27,758 nucleotides of DNA from Microcaldota archaeon (GCA_021793035.1 JAJYTM010000001.1:1-27758), one strand, 5' to 3'; counted from the first letter of the stretch, positions 6,779 through 15,508 are shown. Notes: a model not told the origin generated them from the letters alone. Translations and numbers: made by a program.

Positions 6779-7351
6779 ATGATTATCGATGAAATAAAGA
6801 TTGAAGCCTGCAAAGGCGTTTACATGCCGCGCGAAGACTCGTACCTGCTTGCCGCGGCTACCGAGAAATATGCGAGCGGCAGGGTGCTCGACCTGGGCAC
6901 CGGGAGCGGAATAAATGGGATAGTAGCAGCAAAGAAAGGCTGCGACGTGACGTTCGCGGACGTCAACAGCCTGGCGCTTTCATGTGCCCGACGCAATGCC
7001 GAGCTCAACGCAGTGAAAGGCGAATTCGTGAGCACCGACCTATTCAGCAACATAAACAAGAAATACAACACCATACTGTTCAATCCGCCCTACCTGCATT
7101 CCAAGCCTCTCCACGGAATAAAGAATCCGGATGGCGAGGACATTGCCGTGAACGGCGGAACGGACGGCCGCGAGCTGATTAACTCTTTCCTCAACACATA
7201 CCGGGATTACGTGCTTCAGGACCATACAGTGCTGCTTCTTGAAAGCTCGCTTAACAGGTATGGCGAGGACGTCAAGAGGCATAATGCCGAGATAATAAGC
7301 ACAAAGCCCTTCATGTTCGAGACCCTCGTGGTGCTGAAGATAAGTGATTGA
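6779..7351 (+). CDS. HemK/Mtq2-like protein-glutamine methyltransferase
   Basis: SAM-dependent class I methyltransferase of 190 aa. Motif I is VLDLGTGSGINGIVA at about residues 36-50, and the catalytic NPPY, typical of glutamine N5 methyltransferases, is at 102-105 (ILFNPPYLHS). The N-terminal YMPREDSYLL matches the family's Y-PxEDS/T-LL. Archaeal members this short resemble eukaryotic Mtq2 and probably methylate the GGQ glutamine of release factor aRF1; this target is inferred. The ATG at 6779 has GGAG five bases upstream and lies after a TATA box at 6735-6745, so I reject the longer start at 6686. The stop is immediately followed by the ATG of the next gene, so the two form an operon. Confidence 0.87.
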   Translation: MIIDEIKIEACKGVYMPREDSYLLAAATEKYASGRVLDLGTGSGINGIVAAKKGCDVTFADVNSLALSCARRNAELNAVKGEFVSTDLFSNINKKYNTILFNPPYLHSKPLHGIKNPDGEDIAVNGGTDGRELINSFLNTYRDYVLQDHTVLLLESSLNRYGEDVKRHNAEIISTKPFMFETLVVLKISD

Positions 7352-7840
7352 ATGGCAGCAAATGTTGAATTTGTGGGCATGGAAAAAGATGAAGATACGT
7401 CTATGATTATAGGCCATGCAGGATTCATAAAAACGGTCGAGGACCTGTATGAGGCACTTACAAATGCAGTGCCGCAGATAAAATTCGGCCTCGCATTCGC
7501 CGAAGCCAGCGGCAAGCGCCTTCTGAGGAGCGATGGCAACGACGGGCAGCTGGAAGAGCTGGCCCAAAGGAACCTGATGGCGATAAATGCTGGCCATACT
7601 TTCCTAATAATGTTCAAAAACGCCTACCCCATAAATGTAGTAAAGCACGTGCGCGATGTGAACGAAGTCGCGGCACTTTATTGTGCCACAGCCAATCCTG
7701 TTTCGGTTGTGATAGCGGGCGGCAACGGCAAGAGGGCCGTGATTGGCATATCGGATGGAGACACAATGCTCGGCATAGAGGGAGAGACTGACAAGAAGGA
7801 GCGGCATGACCTGCTGCGCAAAATAGGCTATAAGGAGTAA
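7352..7840 (+). CDS. Adenosine-specific kinase family protein (COG1839)
   Basis: A 162-aa member of the archaeal/bacterial COG1839 family (Pfam Adenosine_kin), annotated as adenosine-specific kinase from structural work; its physiological role is uncertain. Conserved stretches are plain: IIGHAGFIKTVEDLYEAL near residues 19-36, KFGLAFAEASGKRLLRSDGN at 44-63, AGHTFLIMFKNAYPINV at 79-95, and CATANPVSVVIAGGNGK at 110-126. Length is normal. It starts on the base after the methyltransferase stop, indicating one transcript and probable translational coupling. It converges on CTP synthase, with six bases between the stops. Confidence 0.88.
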   Translation: MAANVEFVGMEKDEDTSMIIGHAGFIKTVEDLYEALTNAVPQIKFGLAFAEASGKRLLRSDGNDGQLEELAQRNLMAINAGHTFLIMFKNAYPINVVKHVRDVNEVAALYCATANPVSVVIAGGNGKRAVIGISDGDTMLGIEGETDKKERHDLLRKIGYKE

Positions 7841-7846
7841 TGAAGC

Positions 7847-9466
7847 CTATAACGTGCCCCTGCCTTCTCTCTTCGCTATGCTGGCCTTGACGAACTCCAC
7901 AAATAGAGGCGCAGGATGACTTGGTGTGGACTTCAATTCAGGATGCGCCTGCGTGCCTATGCCAAACGAATCTTTCCATTCCACGGTCTCGACCAATCTG
8001 TCCATGGGTGTAGCGCTCGATATGACGAATCCATGGTTCTCCATATCATCCATGTACTTGTTATTGAACTCATACCTGTGCCTATGCCTCTCATGGAAGA
8101 CATCGCTTTTGTAGGCCCTATAAGCAATTGAATCCTTCTTTAGTATCCTCCCCTCCCATCTGCCCAGCCTCATGGTCGCGCCTTTGTACTCCTGCCGCCG
8201 CTGCGAAGGCAATGTGTATATGACTTTGTAACGTGTCTTGGGATCAAATTCGGTAGAATTGGCGCCTTTCATGCTGCACACATTCCTCGCATATTCTATT
8301 GACATGAGCTGCATGCCTAGGCACAGGCCCAAGTAAGGCGTCTTGCTCTCGCGGGCATATGATATCGCATTAATCATGCCCTCTATGCCCCTCTTCCCAA
8401 AGCCCCCCGGCACTATTATCCCATCCAAGTCCCCAAGATAATTGCGCGCATCCTCTCTCTCGAGCGATTCAGACTCTATCCATCTTATATTGACCCTCGA
8501 ATCTAGCGCCGCGCCGGAATGCACCAGTGCCTCCTTGACGCTTATGTAAGCATCGCGCAACTCCACATATTTGCCGATTATGCCTACATTAACCTCTTTT
8601 TTCGGATGCAGCAAAGCATCATTGAGCTTCTTCAGCCTGTTCAGCTTCCCCCTCGATATACTTCTCTTGCGCAGGCCCAGCTCTTCTATGAGCATCTTGT
8701 CAAATCCCTGATCCATGAAATGCAGAGGTATAGTGTAAAGGTGCGACATGGTGGAATCATCAAATATGTGCGATTCGTCAATATTCGTGAAAAGAGAGAG
8801 CTTCATCTTGGTCTTTTTCTGCAGCTCCCCCTCAGTCCTGCAGAAAAGGAAAGTTGGCTTTATGCCAAGGGCCATCATCGCCCTATACGCTATCTGTGTC
8901 GGCTTTGTTTTCTGCTCCCCTACCACATCGAGCAGCGGCAGGTAGGTCAGTGACGCAAATACCACCTTTTCCTTAAGCATGAGCTGCCTCATTGCCTCAA
9001 CGAAATAGCTGTTCTCTATGTCTCCAATGGTTCCGCCTACCTCTATGACCATTACGTCGAGGTCGTTCTTCTCCGCAATCCCCTTTATCCTTGTCAGAAT
9101 TTCGTTTGTGAGGTGCGGTATTATCTGCACATCTTCGCCAAGATACTCGCCTTTCCTCTCTTTCTTTATTATGGTGCTGAACAGCTTGCCCCCTGTTATA
9201 GAAAGATCGCCGAAAAGGGGCTTTTCAAGGAACCTCTCATACATGCCGAAATCCATATCGACTTCGCTCTTGTCGTCAAGCACAAAGACCTCGCCATGCC
9301 TGTAGGGGTTCATGGTGCCGCAATCGTAATTGAGATATCCGTCGAATTTTACTGGCAGCACCTTATACCCGTACATATCGAGTATTTTCAATATAGAAGA
9401 AGTTATCAAGCCCTTTCCCATGCCGCTCATGAGCGACCCCGTCACAACAACAAATTTGGTTCGCAT
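7847..9466 (-). CDS. pyrG: CTP synthase (glutamine-hydrolysing)
   Basis: Makes CTP from UTP, ATP and glutamine, the last step of pyrimidine nucleotide synthesis. Length is 539 aa, normal for the family. From the ATG at 9466 (MRTKFVVVTG), the N-terminal synthetase domain has a P-loop SLMSGMGKG at about 11-19, KFDGYLNYDCGTMNPYRHGE at 40-59 and EVGGTIGDIES-type sequence near 142-152 (here EVGGTIGDIENSYFVEA). The C-terminal glutamine amidotransferase domain has the oxyanion-loop PGGFGKRG, the nucleophile in GLCLGMQL (Cys382) and the His-Glu pair in AHPEL (His508, Glu510), so both half-reactions look intact. The ATG at 9475 adds three residues; a TATA-like stretch at 9483-9495 would put transcription start at about 9466. 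It is divergent from the aldo/keto reductase gene. Confidence 0.97.
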   Translation of the reverse strand: MRTKFVVVTGSLMSGMGKGLITSSILKILDMYGYKVLPVKFDGYLNYDCGTMNPYRHGEVFVLDDKSEVDMDFGMYERFLEKPLFGDLSITGGKLFSTIIKKERKGEYLGEDVQIIPHLTNEILTRIKGIAEKNDLDVMVIEVGGTIGDIENSYFVEAMRQLMLKEKVVFASLTYLPLLDVVGEQKTKPTQIAYRAMMALGIKPTFLFCRTEGELQKKTKMKLSLFTNIDESHIFDDSTMSHLYTIPLHFMDQGFDKMLIEELGLRKRSISRGKLNRLKKLNDALLHPKKEVNVGIIGKYVELRDAYISVKEALVHSGAALDSRVNIRWIESESLEREDARNYLGDLDGIIVPGGFGKRGIEGMINAISYARESKTPYLGLCLGMQLMSIEYARNVCSMKGANSTEFDPKTRYKVIYTLPSQRRQEYKGATMRLGRWEGRILKKDSIAYRAYKSDVFHERHRHRYEFNNKYMDDMENHGFVISSATPMDRLVETVEWKDSFGIGTQAHPELKSTPSHPAPLFVEFVKASIAKREGRGTL

Positions 9467-9482
9467 GTAAATCATTTGCTAA

Positions 9483-9495
9483 TAAGTAATAAATA
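9483..9495 (-). promoter_or_regulatory. TATA-like box for pyrG
   Basis: On the minus strand this reads GTATTTATTACTT. It is about 25 bp before the ATG at 9466, so pyrG may be leaderless. Confidence 0.45.
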
Positions 9496-9620
9496 CTTTT
9501 TCAAATTACAGTACCACGCCATACATGCTTAATATATCATGCTCTTCCTGCAGCATTAACGGCATGGCGCGTAAAACTGGGAGCAGCAAGACTTATTAAA
9601 TGATAAAACGATTATCACCT

Positions 9621-10541
9621 ATGCAATACGTGAAATTCGACCATACTGACGAGAAAGTCAGCGCTATCGGGGTCGGCACATGGAAGCTTGGCAAAAATCC
9701 AAAAGCCGAACTGCAAGCGCTGCGATATGCCCTATCAAAGGGCGTCAATTTCATAGACACTGCAGAAATGTACGGCACCGAAGGCTTGGTCAGCTCAGCC
9801 ATCGAGGGCACGGATAGGAAATCGCTGTTCATAGCCACAAAGGTTTCGCCGCATAATTTCCATTATTCAGATGTCATGCGCGCGTGCGAGGCAAGCCTGT
9901 CAAGGCTCGGCACTGACTACATAGACCTGTACCAGCTTCATTGGCCGAACCATTCAATTCCTATACGCGAGACGATGTCTGCCATGGAAAAGCTTGCAGA
10001 AGAGGGCAAGATAAAGCACATAGGGGTCAGCAATTTCTCCGTGAGAGAACTGCAGGAAGCGCAGGCCGCGATGAAAGAGCACAAAATCGTATCCGACCAG
10101 GTCGAATACAGCGTATTTGTGCGGTCCACAGAGAGAGAAGGATTGCCAGAGTACTGCCGCAAGAACGGCATAGCCATAATAGCGTACAGCCCGCTGGCGC
10201 GAGGCTTCATATCAAGGGGCGGCGATTCCAGAATAAGCGAAGCCCTGGGTTCGATAGCGAAAAAGCACAGAGCGTCTGCCGCTCAGGTAGCATTGAACTG
10301 GCTAGTATCAAAAGGCAATGTGATACCCATACCAAAGGCGTCAAGCCCGGAGCACATGAAAGAAAATGTTGCCTCTACAGAATTTACGCTGGATGCTGCC
10401 GATATCGCAGAAATAGACGGCACCGCCAACCGCAGGAGACCTATAGGCGGCGTGTTCAGGCCTTTGCTGAAGAAGAATGCGGCATGGTCGAGGATAATGA
10501 CAAAGATGAACAGCAAAAACGAAAAAAACAGACGGTGCTGA
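9621..10541 (+). CDS. Aldo/keto reductase
   Basis: NADPH-dependent oxidoreductase with the aldo/keto reductase barrel, 306 aa from the ATG at 9621. The catalytic tetrad is complete: Asp46 and Tyr51 in FIDTAEMYG, Lys74 in IATKVS and His107 in LYQLHWP. The cofactor region near the C-terminus reads PIPKASSPEHMKEN, as usual for the family. The ATG at 9600 would add seven residues, but MQYVKFDHTDEKVSAIGVGT aligns with the normal family N-terminus. TATA-like sequence around 9588-9598 would start transcription near 9621, giving a leaderless mRNA. Substrate cannot be predicted. The last ~58 bases overlap the most upstream plausible ATG of the proton ATPase gene in another frame, so the two are probably co-transcribed. 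Confidence 0.9.
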   Translation: MQYVKFDHTDEKVSAIGVGTWKLGKNPKAELQALRYALSKGVNFIDTAEMYGTEGLVSSAIEGTDRKSLFIATKVSPHNFHYSDVMRACEASLSRLGTDYIDLYQLHWPNHSIPIRETMSAMEKLAEEGKIKHIGVSNFSVRELQEAQAAMKEHKIVSDQVEYSVFVRSTEREGLPEYCRKNGIAIIAYSPLARGFISRGGDSRISEALGSIAKKHRASAAQVALNWLVSKGNVIPIPKASSPEHMKENVASTEFTLDAADIAEIDGTANRRRPIGGVFRPLLKKNAAWSRIMTKMNSKNEKNRRC

Positions 10542-12943
10542 GATTGGAGAGAAATGAGGGTAGCATAAGCGATGCTCAAAAGGCAATCCGAGAGCAGGGC
10601 GCGTCGCTAAAGAAAGGGCTAACAGATGCAGAAGCATCAAAGAGGCTGGAGAAATACGGCCCCAACGAAATTGTAGAGAAAAAGGAAAGCGCAATAGTGC
10701 TGCTCGCCAGGAAATTTTACGGCCCTATACCTTTTATGCTCGAAATAGTAGTAATACTTACCTATTTCCTAAAGGAGTTCAAGGATTTCTATATAATACT
10801 GGCATTGCTGATATTCAATGGCATGGTCAGTTTCATAGAGGAGAAAAGTGCAGACAACTCTATAGAGCTGCTCAAGAACAGGCTGCGTGTAAGTGCACGG
10901 GTCCTAAGGTCTGGCGAATGGTCGATAAAGCCTGCAAAGGACATAGTACCTGGAGACATAATACGCCTGCGCATGGGAGACGTAGTGCCTGCCGATGGAG
11001 TTGCTGTATCATCGGACGGCTTGAGGGCTGACCAGTCCGTCCTGACGGGCGAAACCATGCCATCCAAGAAAGGCGTAGGAGACAAGGTCTATTCTGGCTC
11101 GGTGATAACCGGCGGCGAAGGACTCTGCGTTGTCACTGCCACTGGCTATGGCACATATTACGGCAAGACAACAAAGCTTGTGCAGGAAGCCAAGCCCAAG
11201 CTGCACCTCCAGGCATTGATAGTCGATGTGGTGCGCTACCTTATAATGATGGACTTGGTGCTCGTATCGCTGCTCTTCATAATAGCAACATACCTGTTTG
11301 GGTATTCACCCCTAGAGCTGCTGCCTTTCATACTCGTAGTGGTCATAGCGTCAGTGCCTGTGGCTTTGCCTGCAGCATTTACCGTTACTATGGCTACCGG
11401 CACAGAGAAGCTTGCAGCAAAATCCGTGCTTGTCACTAAGCTCGAAGCGATAGAAGAGGCCTCAACGGTAAACGTGATATGCTTTGACAAGACTGGCACT
11501 ATAACGGAGAACAAGCTCGAAGTCAAGGAAGTTTTCGCAGTAAACGGGGCTAGCGAGCGCGACATAATGCTCGCCGCATCCCTATGCTCGAGAAGGGCAG
11601 ACAACGATCCGATAGACAATGCGGTTCTCGACTATGCGGCGAAGCTCGGCGTAAAGGCATCAGATTACGAGATAAAAAAATTCATGCCTTTCCAGCCGAA
11701 GACCAAGGAGGCGAGCGCGACAGTGCAGCACGGGGGCAAAAGGTTCACGGTATCGAAGGGCGCTGTGCCTGTCCTGCTCTCAGACATACATACAGAAGGC
11801 AAAATCGCTTCGCTATTAAACCGCAAAACCGAGGAATTCTCAAAGAGCAAGTTCAGGACAATAGCCGTTTCGACATATGTTTCGGGCAAGCCCAAGATAA
11901 TAGGCATAATAGCGCTGTACGACAAGCCCCGGAAGGACTCCAAGGAGCTGATAAAGGAGCTGAAGTCGCTTGGCATAAGGGTGAAGATGCTCACCGGCGA
12001 CGACGTAAACATAGCAGAGGAGATAGCCAAGGAAGTAGGCATAGAGGGCAGTGTCATGAGCGTGAACGAGCTGAAGGGCAAGACCGAGGACCAGGTCAAG
12101 GACATGATAGACAGTACCGAGGTCTTCGCCGAGATATACCCTGACGACAAGTTCACCATAGTCAAGGCGCTGCAGGACAAGGGCTACAGGGTGAGCATGA
12201 CAGGGGATGGAGTCAACGACGCCCCCGCATTGAAGCAGGCCGAAGTGGGCATAGCAGTTGAGAATGCTACGGATGTAGCCAAGAGCGTTGCGGCGATTGT
12301 CCTGGAGAAGAGCGGCGTGGAGGTCATAGTTGACATGATAAAGGAAAGCAGGATGATATTCGAGCGCATGATGACCTATACAATAACCAAGATAACTAGG
12401 GTGATACAGATATTGTTCTTCATATTCATAGCGTTCATGCTCCTCAGGTCGATGCCCATCCTGCCGTTCGAGCTCATACTGCTGATATTCACAAACGACA
12501 TAGTCAACATAAGCGTTGCTACAGACCATACCAAATACTCCATCAAGCCCGATGTGTGGAAAGTCGGATCGCTGATTAACATCTCGCTCCTGCTCGGCGT
12601 ATCGATGCTTGCAGTGTCGCTTGCATTCATACCAATTGCAAGATACCTGGTTCTCGGCCTGGCGGCATTCCAGACCTTCGCATTCCTTATGATAAACGTG
12701 ACAGACAATATACTGTTCTACGGCATAAGGGCGCGCTCCAAGGCATTCGGCATCAGGCCCAGCTCCAAGCTCGTTGCGGCTTCCATAGGCGGCGTGCTGT
12801 TCGGCATACTAATATCCTACTACGGAATAATAGTGCATCCGATAGGTGCATATACAATACTCGTGCTCCTGGTCGCTGCAGGCGCATTCATGGCGCTGTT
12901 CAACGTTGCACGCGTATACATATTCAAAGCGCACAACGTGTGA
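10484..12943 (+). CDS. P3A-type plasma-membrane proton-exporting ATPase
   Basis: P-type ATPase that pumps protons out of the cell at the cost of ATP, 819 aa as drawn. The actuator domain has TGE at 188-190. The phosphorylated Asp is D335 in CFDKTGTITENK. Hinge and metal motifs are LTGDDVN near 503-509 and MTGDGVNDAPALKQ at 572-585. PVALP is at 292-296, in TM4. NDIVNIS (Asn671-Asp672) in TM6 matches the Asn-Asp of plant and fungal H+-ATPases, where the Asp carries the proton; this supports H+ over Ca2+ or K+. About ten membrane helices are visible. The start is uncertain: ATG 10484 overlaps the aldo/keto reductase, while GTG 10535 or TTG 10544 would reduce or remove the overlap. The conserved N-terminal domain begins near residue 44, so any of these is possible. 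No long fungal-type C-terminal regulatory tail is present. Confidence 0.92.
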   Translation: MVEDNDKDEQQKRKKQTVLRLERNEGSISDAQKAIREQGASLKKGLTDAEASKRLEKYGPNEIVEKKESAIVLLARKFYGPIPFMLEIVVILTYFLKEFKDFYIILALLIFNGMVSFIEEKSADNSIELLKNRLRVSARVLRSGEWSIKPAKDIVPGDIIRLRMGDVVPADGVAVSSDGLRADQSVLTGETMPSKKGVGDKVYSGSVITGGEGLCVVTATGYGTYYGKTTKLVQEAKPKLHLQALIVDVVRYLIMMDLVLVSLLFIIATYLFGYSPLELLPFILVVVIASVPVALPAAFTVTMATGTEKLAAKSVLVTKLEAIEEASTVNVICFDKTGTITENKLEVKEVFAVNGASERDIMLAASLCSRRADNDPIDNAVLDYAAKLGVKASDYEIKKFMPFQPKTKEASATVQHGGKRFTVSKGAVPVLLSDIHTEGKIASLLNRKTEEFSKSKFRTIAVSTYVSGKPKIIGIIALYDKPRKDSKELIKELKSLGIRVKMLTGDDVNIAEEIAKEVGIEGSVMSVNELKGKTEDQVKDMIDSTEVFAEIYPDDKFTIVKALQDKGYRVSMTGDGVNDAPALKQAEVGIAVENATDVAKSVAAIVLEKSGVEVIVDMIKESRMIFERMMTYTITKITRVIQILFFIFIAFMLLRSMPILPFELILLIFTNDIVNISVATDHTKYSIKPDVWKVGSLINISLLLGVSMLAVSLAFIPIARYLVLGLAAFQTFAFLMINVTDNILFYGIRARSKAFGIRPSSKLVAASIGGVLFGILISYYGIIVHPIGAYTILVLLVAAGAFMALFNVARVYIFKAHNV

Positions 12944-13024
12944 TAGGGTTGGCGCTATACTAAAATATACTCATTTGAAACCAAGCTTTTTATTCATGCC
13001 ATGCGCTATAATGCGGGTGAGTAT

Positions 13025-14128
13025 ATGAAGCACTTGAATAGCAAGGCATACTATTTTCCATTATACCTGGTAGCAGCTATGGTCGCATTCATGGCGATAT
13101 CCTCAGGCTATGCATATGCTTCCGGAATCGGCGCATCGCAGATACAGATCAATCCAAGCACGGCAAGCGTGCATGCAGGCAGCTCCACTTCAATTGGATA
13201 TACCGTAAGGCTCACAAGCGGCACCACTTGGGGCACAACCATAAGTGCAGCAGACGCTTCACAGCTGTCTTCTGATGGCATAGGCATATCATTCAGCAAT
13301 TCCTATGCGGATCCCACTTATTCTGGCACGATGACGATAACCACGTCAAGCTCGACAAAGGCAGGCACATACAACGTGACCCTTGAGGCTACTGGCGACG
13401 ACCCGTCTACCAGCACCACCACACTTTCATTGGTAGTATTGGCTCCGTCAAGCAGCTCCTCAACGACCACTACGACTGTGCCGCCAGTCGGCGTGCCTTC
13501 GTTTGACCTGATAAACAAGTCCACAAAGCTAATAAACGCGTCTGTCGGCGGCAATATTTCTATAGGCAACCTTCTATCAGCAAGAATCCGGCCCGGGACA
13601 TATGCGTTGATAAACGGGAGCATGGTTTCATCATACAACTTCTCATTGGCGCTGTTCGCCAGCTCAAACGTCACTAGCCCGCCAAACGAGAGCAGCTATG
13701 TGCCTGGAGGCGCTTATGCGTTCGAGGTAAACAACCAGGTAACTCCAAGCATAGAATTCGTAAACTCGTCCGGAAAACCATATGCTGTGATAAGCACTGT
13801 TGCGGCAAATAAAAGCACAACGACATGGACATTCCTCGGAGGCACGTTCAACGGCACAGCTTACAAGGGCGGCAAGTATGCCTTCGCAGATGTATGGAAC
13901 CATGTGAATTCAACTGCCATGGTAAACACGCAGTTCGTCAAGCCCGTTATGTGGGTATTCGAGACCAATACATCCGTGCCTGCATCATCAACCACTTCAA
14001 TAACCACCACTGCGCCTAGCACTCCAACACCGCCTACCCGACCGTCATACACTATCTATTACTTGGCTGCTGCAATAGTAATAATCATAATAGCCATAAT
14101 CGCAGTGCTGCTACTGAGAAAGAAATAA
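13025..14128 (+). CDS. Secreted cell-surface protein with Ser/Thr linkers and C-terminal membrane anchor
   Basis: Predicted surface protein of 367 aa. An N-terminal signal segment (PLYLVAAMVAFMAISSGYAY) is followed by a likely AYA-S cleavage site. A Thr/Ser-rich beta-type domain comes next (NPSTASVHAGSSTSIGYTV resembles Ig-like/invasin repeats), then a SSSSSTTTTTVPP linker, a second domain, another Thr/Pro/Ser linker and a C-terminal hydrophobic helix ending LLLRKK. I count 13 N-x-S/T sequons in the exposed part, so it is a good candidate N-glycoprotein and substrate for the AglB encoded 6 kb downstream. The ATG at 13025 has GGTGA four bases upstream; the ATG at 13001 is less likely. A TATA-like CTTTTTATTC lies near 12986-12996. 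No specific family recognised; an S-layer or adhesin role is possible. Confidence 0.82.
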   Translation: MKHLNSKAYYFPLYLVAAMVAFMAISSGYAYASGIGASQIQINPSTASVHAGSSTSIGYTVRLTSGTTWGTTISAADASQLSSDGIGISFSNSYADPTYSGTMTITTSSSTKAGTYNVTLEATGDDPSTSTTTLSLVVLAPSSSSSTTTTTVPPVGVPSFDLINKSTKLINASVGGNISIGNLLSARIRPGTYALINGSMVSSYNFSLALFASSNVTSPPNESSYVPGGAYAFEVNNQVTPSIEFVNSSGKPYAVISTVAANKSTTTWTFLGGTFNGTAYKGGKYAFADVWNHVNSTAMVNTQFVKPVMWVFETNTSVPASSTTSITTTAPSTPTPPTRPSYTIYYLAAAIVIIIIAIIAVLLLRKK

Positions 14129-14140
14129 TCGTGGTGCGCA

Positions 14141-14578
14141 ATGAGCCTGCCAAAACTTTTGTATATGCCTATAGCAATAGAAATAATAGCAGGTTTGTAC
14201 CTGCTCCTATTTGACAAGCTGCTGTTCAGCATGGGCCTGCTTCACTGGTTCGGATTGCTTCTCTTCATACTGCTTAACATGATACTGCTGCTCGGCAGCA
14301 TTGGCAAGCTCAGGGGAACGGAACGCACATACATGGGGCTCATGTCAGGAGTAAATATCCTGGGCTTCATCCTGTTCGTTCTCGATGCCGCGCTGGGCCT
14401 TCCGTTCACCAAATTTAACCCAGGGATAAGCCTCAACTCGAATATAGGATGGTCATACCTATTCGGGTTCGGTACCAATGCGGTGTCATCATTCGGCACC
14501 TCTCTTGGATTCACCGTGCTGCTGCTGACAGCGCTCATATCTGGCATTTCGTTTGCATACCTGTCGCGAAAGCGCTAA
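14141..14578 (+). CDS. Four-helix membrane protein of unknown function
   Basis: A 145-aa hydrophobic protein with about four membrane helices (roughly residues 7-27, 33-53, 64-85 and 115-140) and short charged loops (GKLRGTERTY; C-terminal SRKR). It begins 12 bp after the surface protein stop, with GGTG upstream of the ATG, so the two are almost certainly one operon. A glycine- and asparagine-rich loop (KFNPGISLNSNIGWSYLFGF) precedes the last helix. I do not recognise a family. The pairing suggests a role in handling or anchoring the surface protein, which is speculative. Confidence 0.75.
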   Translation: MSLPKLLYMPIAIEIIAGLYLLLFDKLLFSMGLLHWFGLLLFILLNMILLLGSIGKLRGTERTYMGLMSGVNILGFILFVLDAALGLPFTKFNPGISLNSNIGWSYLFGFGTNAVSSFGTSLGFTVLLLTALISGISFAYLSRKR

Positions 14579-14600
14579 ATTCCGCAACTAAGCAAAACAT

Positions 14601-14612
14601 ATTAAATTATTC
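14601..14612 (+). promoter_or_regulatory. AT-rich promoter upstream of L15e
   Basis: CATATTAAATTA is TATA-like and lies about 50 bp before the L15e ATG at 14658. A second candidate, CTCTTAATACTA, follows near 14614-14625 and fits the spacing to a short leader better. Confidence 0.35.
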
Positions 14613-14657
14613 GCTCTTAATACTACTACCTATAGCTTATGCTCATCAGTGATGCAC

Positions 14658-15164
14658 ATGGGTGCTTATAAAAACATAAGAGAGACTCTAATAAACGAGT
14701 ACAAGGCGAGGGATGACCTCTACAAAAGGAAGATTGCTGAATGGTCCGGCGAACAGACCGTCACCAGAATCGAAAAGCCCTCCAACATACCGAGAGCCAG
14801 GGAGCTTGGCTACAAGGCAAAGGAAGGCCTACTGGTGGTGAGGGTCAAGGTTGTCAAGGGAAAGCGCAAGAGGCCCAAGGCAGACGGAGGCAGGAAACCA
14901 TCGAAGTCGGGAAGGTTCTACGCAAGGGCAAAGTCATTGCAGTCCATAGCAGAAGAGAGGGCTGCAAGGAAATTCACCAACTGCGAAGTCATAAATTCAT
15001 ATTCCGTTGGGCAGTCAGGAACCCACTCGTTCTATGAAGTGATTCTTGCGGACAGGCAGAGCCCCGCGCTCAGGAAAGATAAGGAATACAGGAATCTTGT
15101 CGGCAAGCGCGGAAGGGCTTTCAGGGGCATGACGAGCTCCGGAAGGAAGCATGCGCAGAAGTGA
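14658..15164 (+). CDS. rpl15e: 50S ribosomal protein L15e
   Basis: Large-subunit ribosomal protein shared by archaea and eukaryotes and absent from bacteria. The protein is 168 aa. It starts MGAYKNIRETL, matching the family's MGMYKYIRE start. The ARELGYKAKEGLLVVRVKV segment, the GRKPSKSGRF motif, the EERAARKFTNCEVINSYSVG segment and the C-terminal RGRAFRGMTSSGRKHAQK are all characteristic. I chose the ATG at 14658 over GTG 14649 and ATG 14652 because GTGATG lies just upstream and the family alignment starts there. The Pcc1 gene follows four bases after the stop. Confidence 0.96.
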   Translation: MGAYKNIRETLINEYKARDDLYKRKIAEWSGEQTVTRIEKPSNIPRARELGYKAKEGLLVVRVKVVKGKRKRPKADGGRKPSKSGRFYARAKSLQSIAEERAARKFTNCEVINSYSVGQSGTHSFYEVILADRQSPALRKDKEYRNLVGKRGRAFRGMTSSGRKHAQK

Positions 15165-15168
15165 TTCG

Positions 15169-15405
15169 ATGCCTGGCGGCACGTACTCAGCAACGCTGCA
15201 CATCTCAAAACTGCAAGGCTTGGACTACTCAAAGATAATAGACATAAAGAGCAAGTACAAGCGCAGCAGCATATCCGTCAAAGGCGGCAAATCATCAATA
15301 GAATTCAGGATAGGCGCGGAAGATCCTGTGGCTCTGAGGGCATCGGTGAACGCCGTGATGCGCACCGTAGAGATAATAGAGAATGCCTACAAGGCAAAGA
15401 TATAG
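15169..15405 (+). CDS. pcc1: KEOPS complex subunit Pcc1
   Basis: Small dimerising subunit of KEOPS, the complex that makes t6A37 on ANN-decoding tRNAs. The 78-aa protein has the Pcc1 pattern: beta strands from YSATLHISKL, a central KSSIEFRIGAEDPVALRASV segment and a final helix NAVMRTVEIIENAYKAKI, resembling the family's DxxALRAxxNSxLR. The ATG at 15169 has GTGAT three bases upstream; the ATG at 15151 overlaps L15e and lacks such a site. It is co-transcribed with L15e, so translation and tRNA modification genes sit together. The assignment rests on a short sequence, so confidence is moderate to good. Confidence 0.78.
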   Translation: MPGGTYSATLHISKLQGLDYSKIIDIKSKYKRSSISVKGGKSSIEFRIGAEDPVALRASVNAVMRTVEIIENAYKAKI

Positions 15406-15479
15406 GCCCGGGCAAAATCCGGTCCGAAAGCACCGAGAGGGAGCGAGGTAAAATATTCCGCAATTCGACAAAAGTAAAA

Positions 15480-15489
15480 ATATATAAAT
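15480..15489 (+). promoter_or_regulatory. TATA box upstream of the L3 ribosomal operon
   Basis: ATATATAAAT is a near-consensus TATA box in the 198-bp gap between pcc1 and L3. It predicts transcription start near 15509-15510, which would give an L3 leader of about 95 nt. A second weaker candidate (GCTTAAGTA, about 15574-15582) would give a leaderless L3 mRNA. Confidence 0.5.
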
Positions 15490-15508
15490 GTGCTGGTGTA
15501 AAAGATAT

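Noticed and set aside
9511..9576. CGCCAT/ATGGCG inverted repeat between pyrG and the aldo/keto reductase
   Set aside because: Six-base arms separated by more than 40 bp are too easily found by chance to report as a site.
9941..10483. 181-residue N-terminal extension of the proton ATPase frame
   Set aside because: It is an Arg/Gln-rich out-of-frame reading of the aldo/keto reductase gene; the ATPase homology starts only after about 10600.
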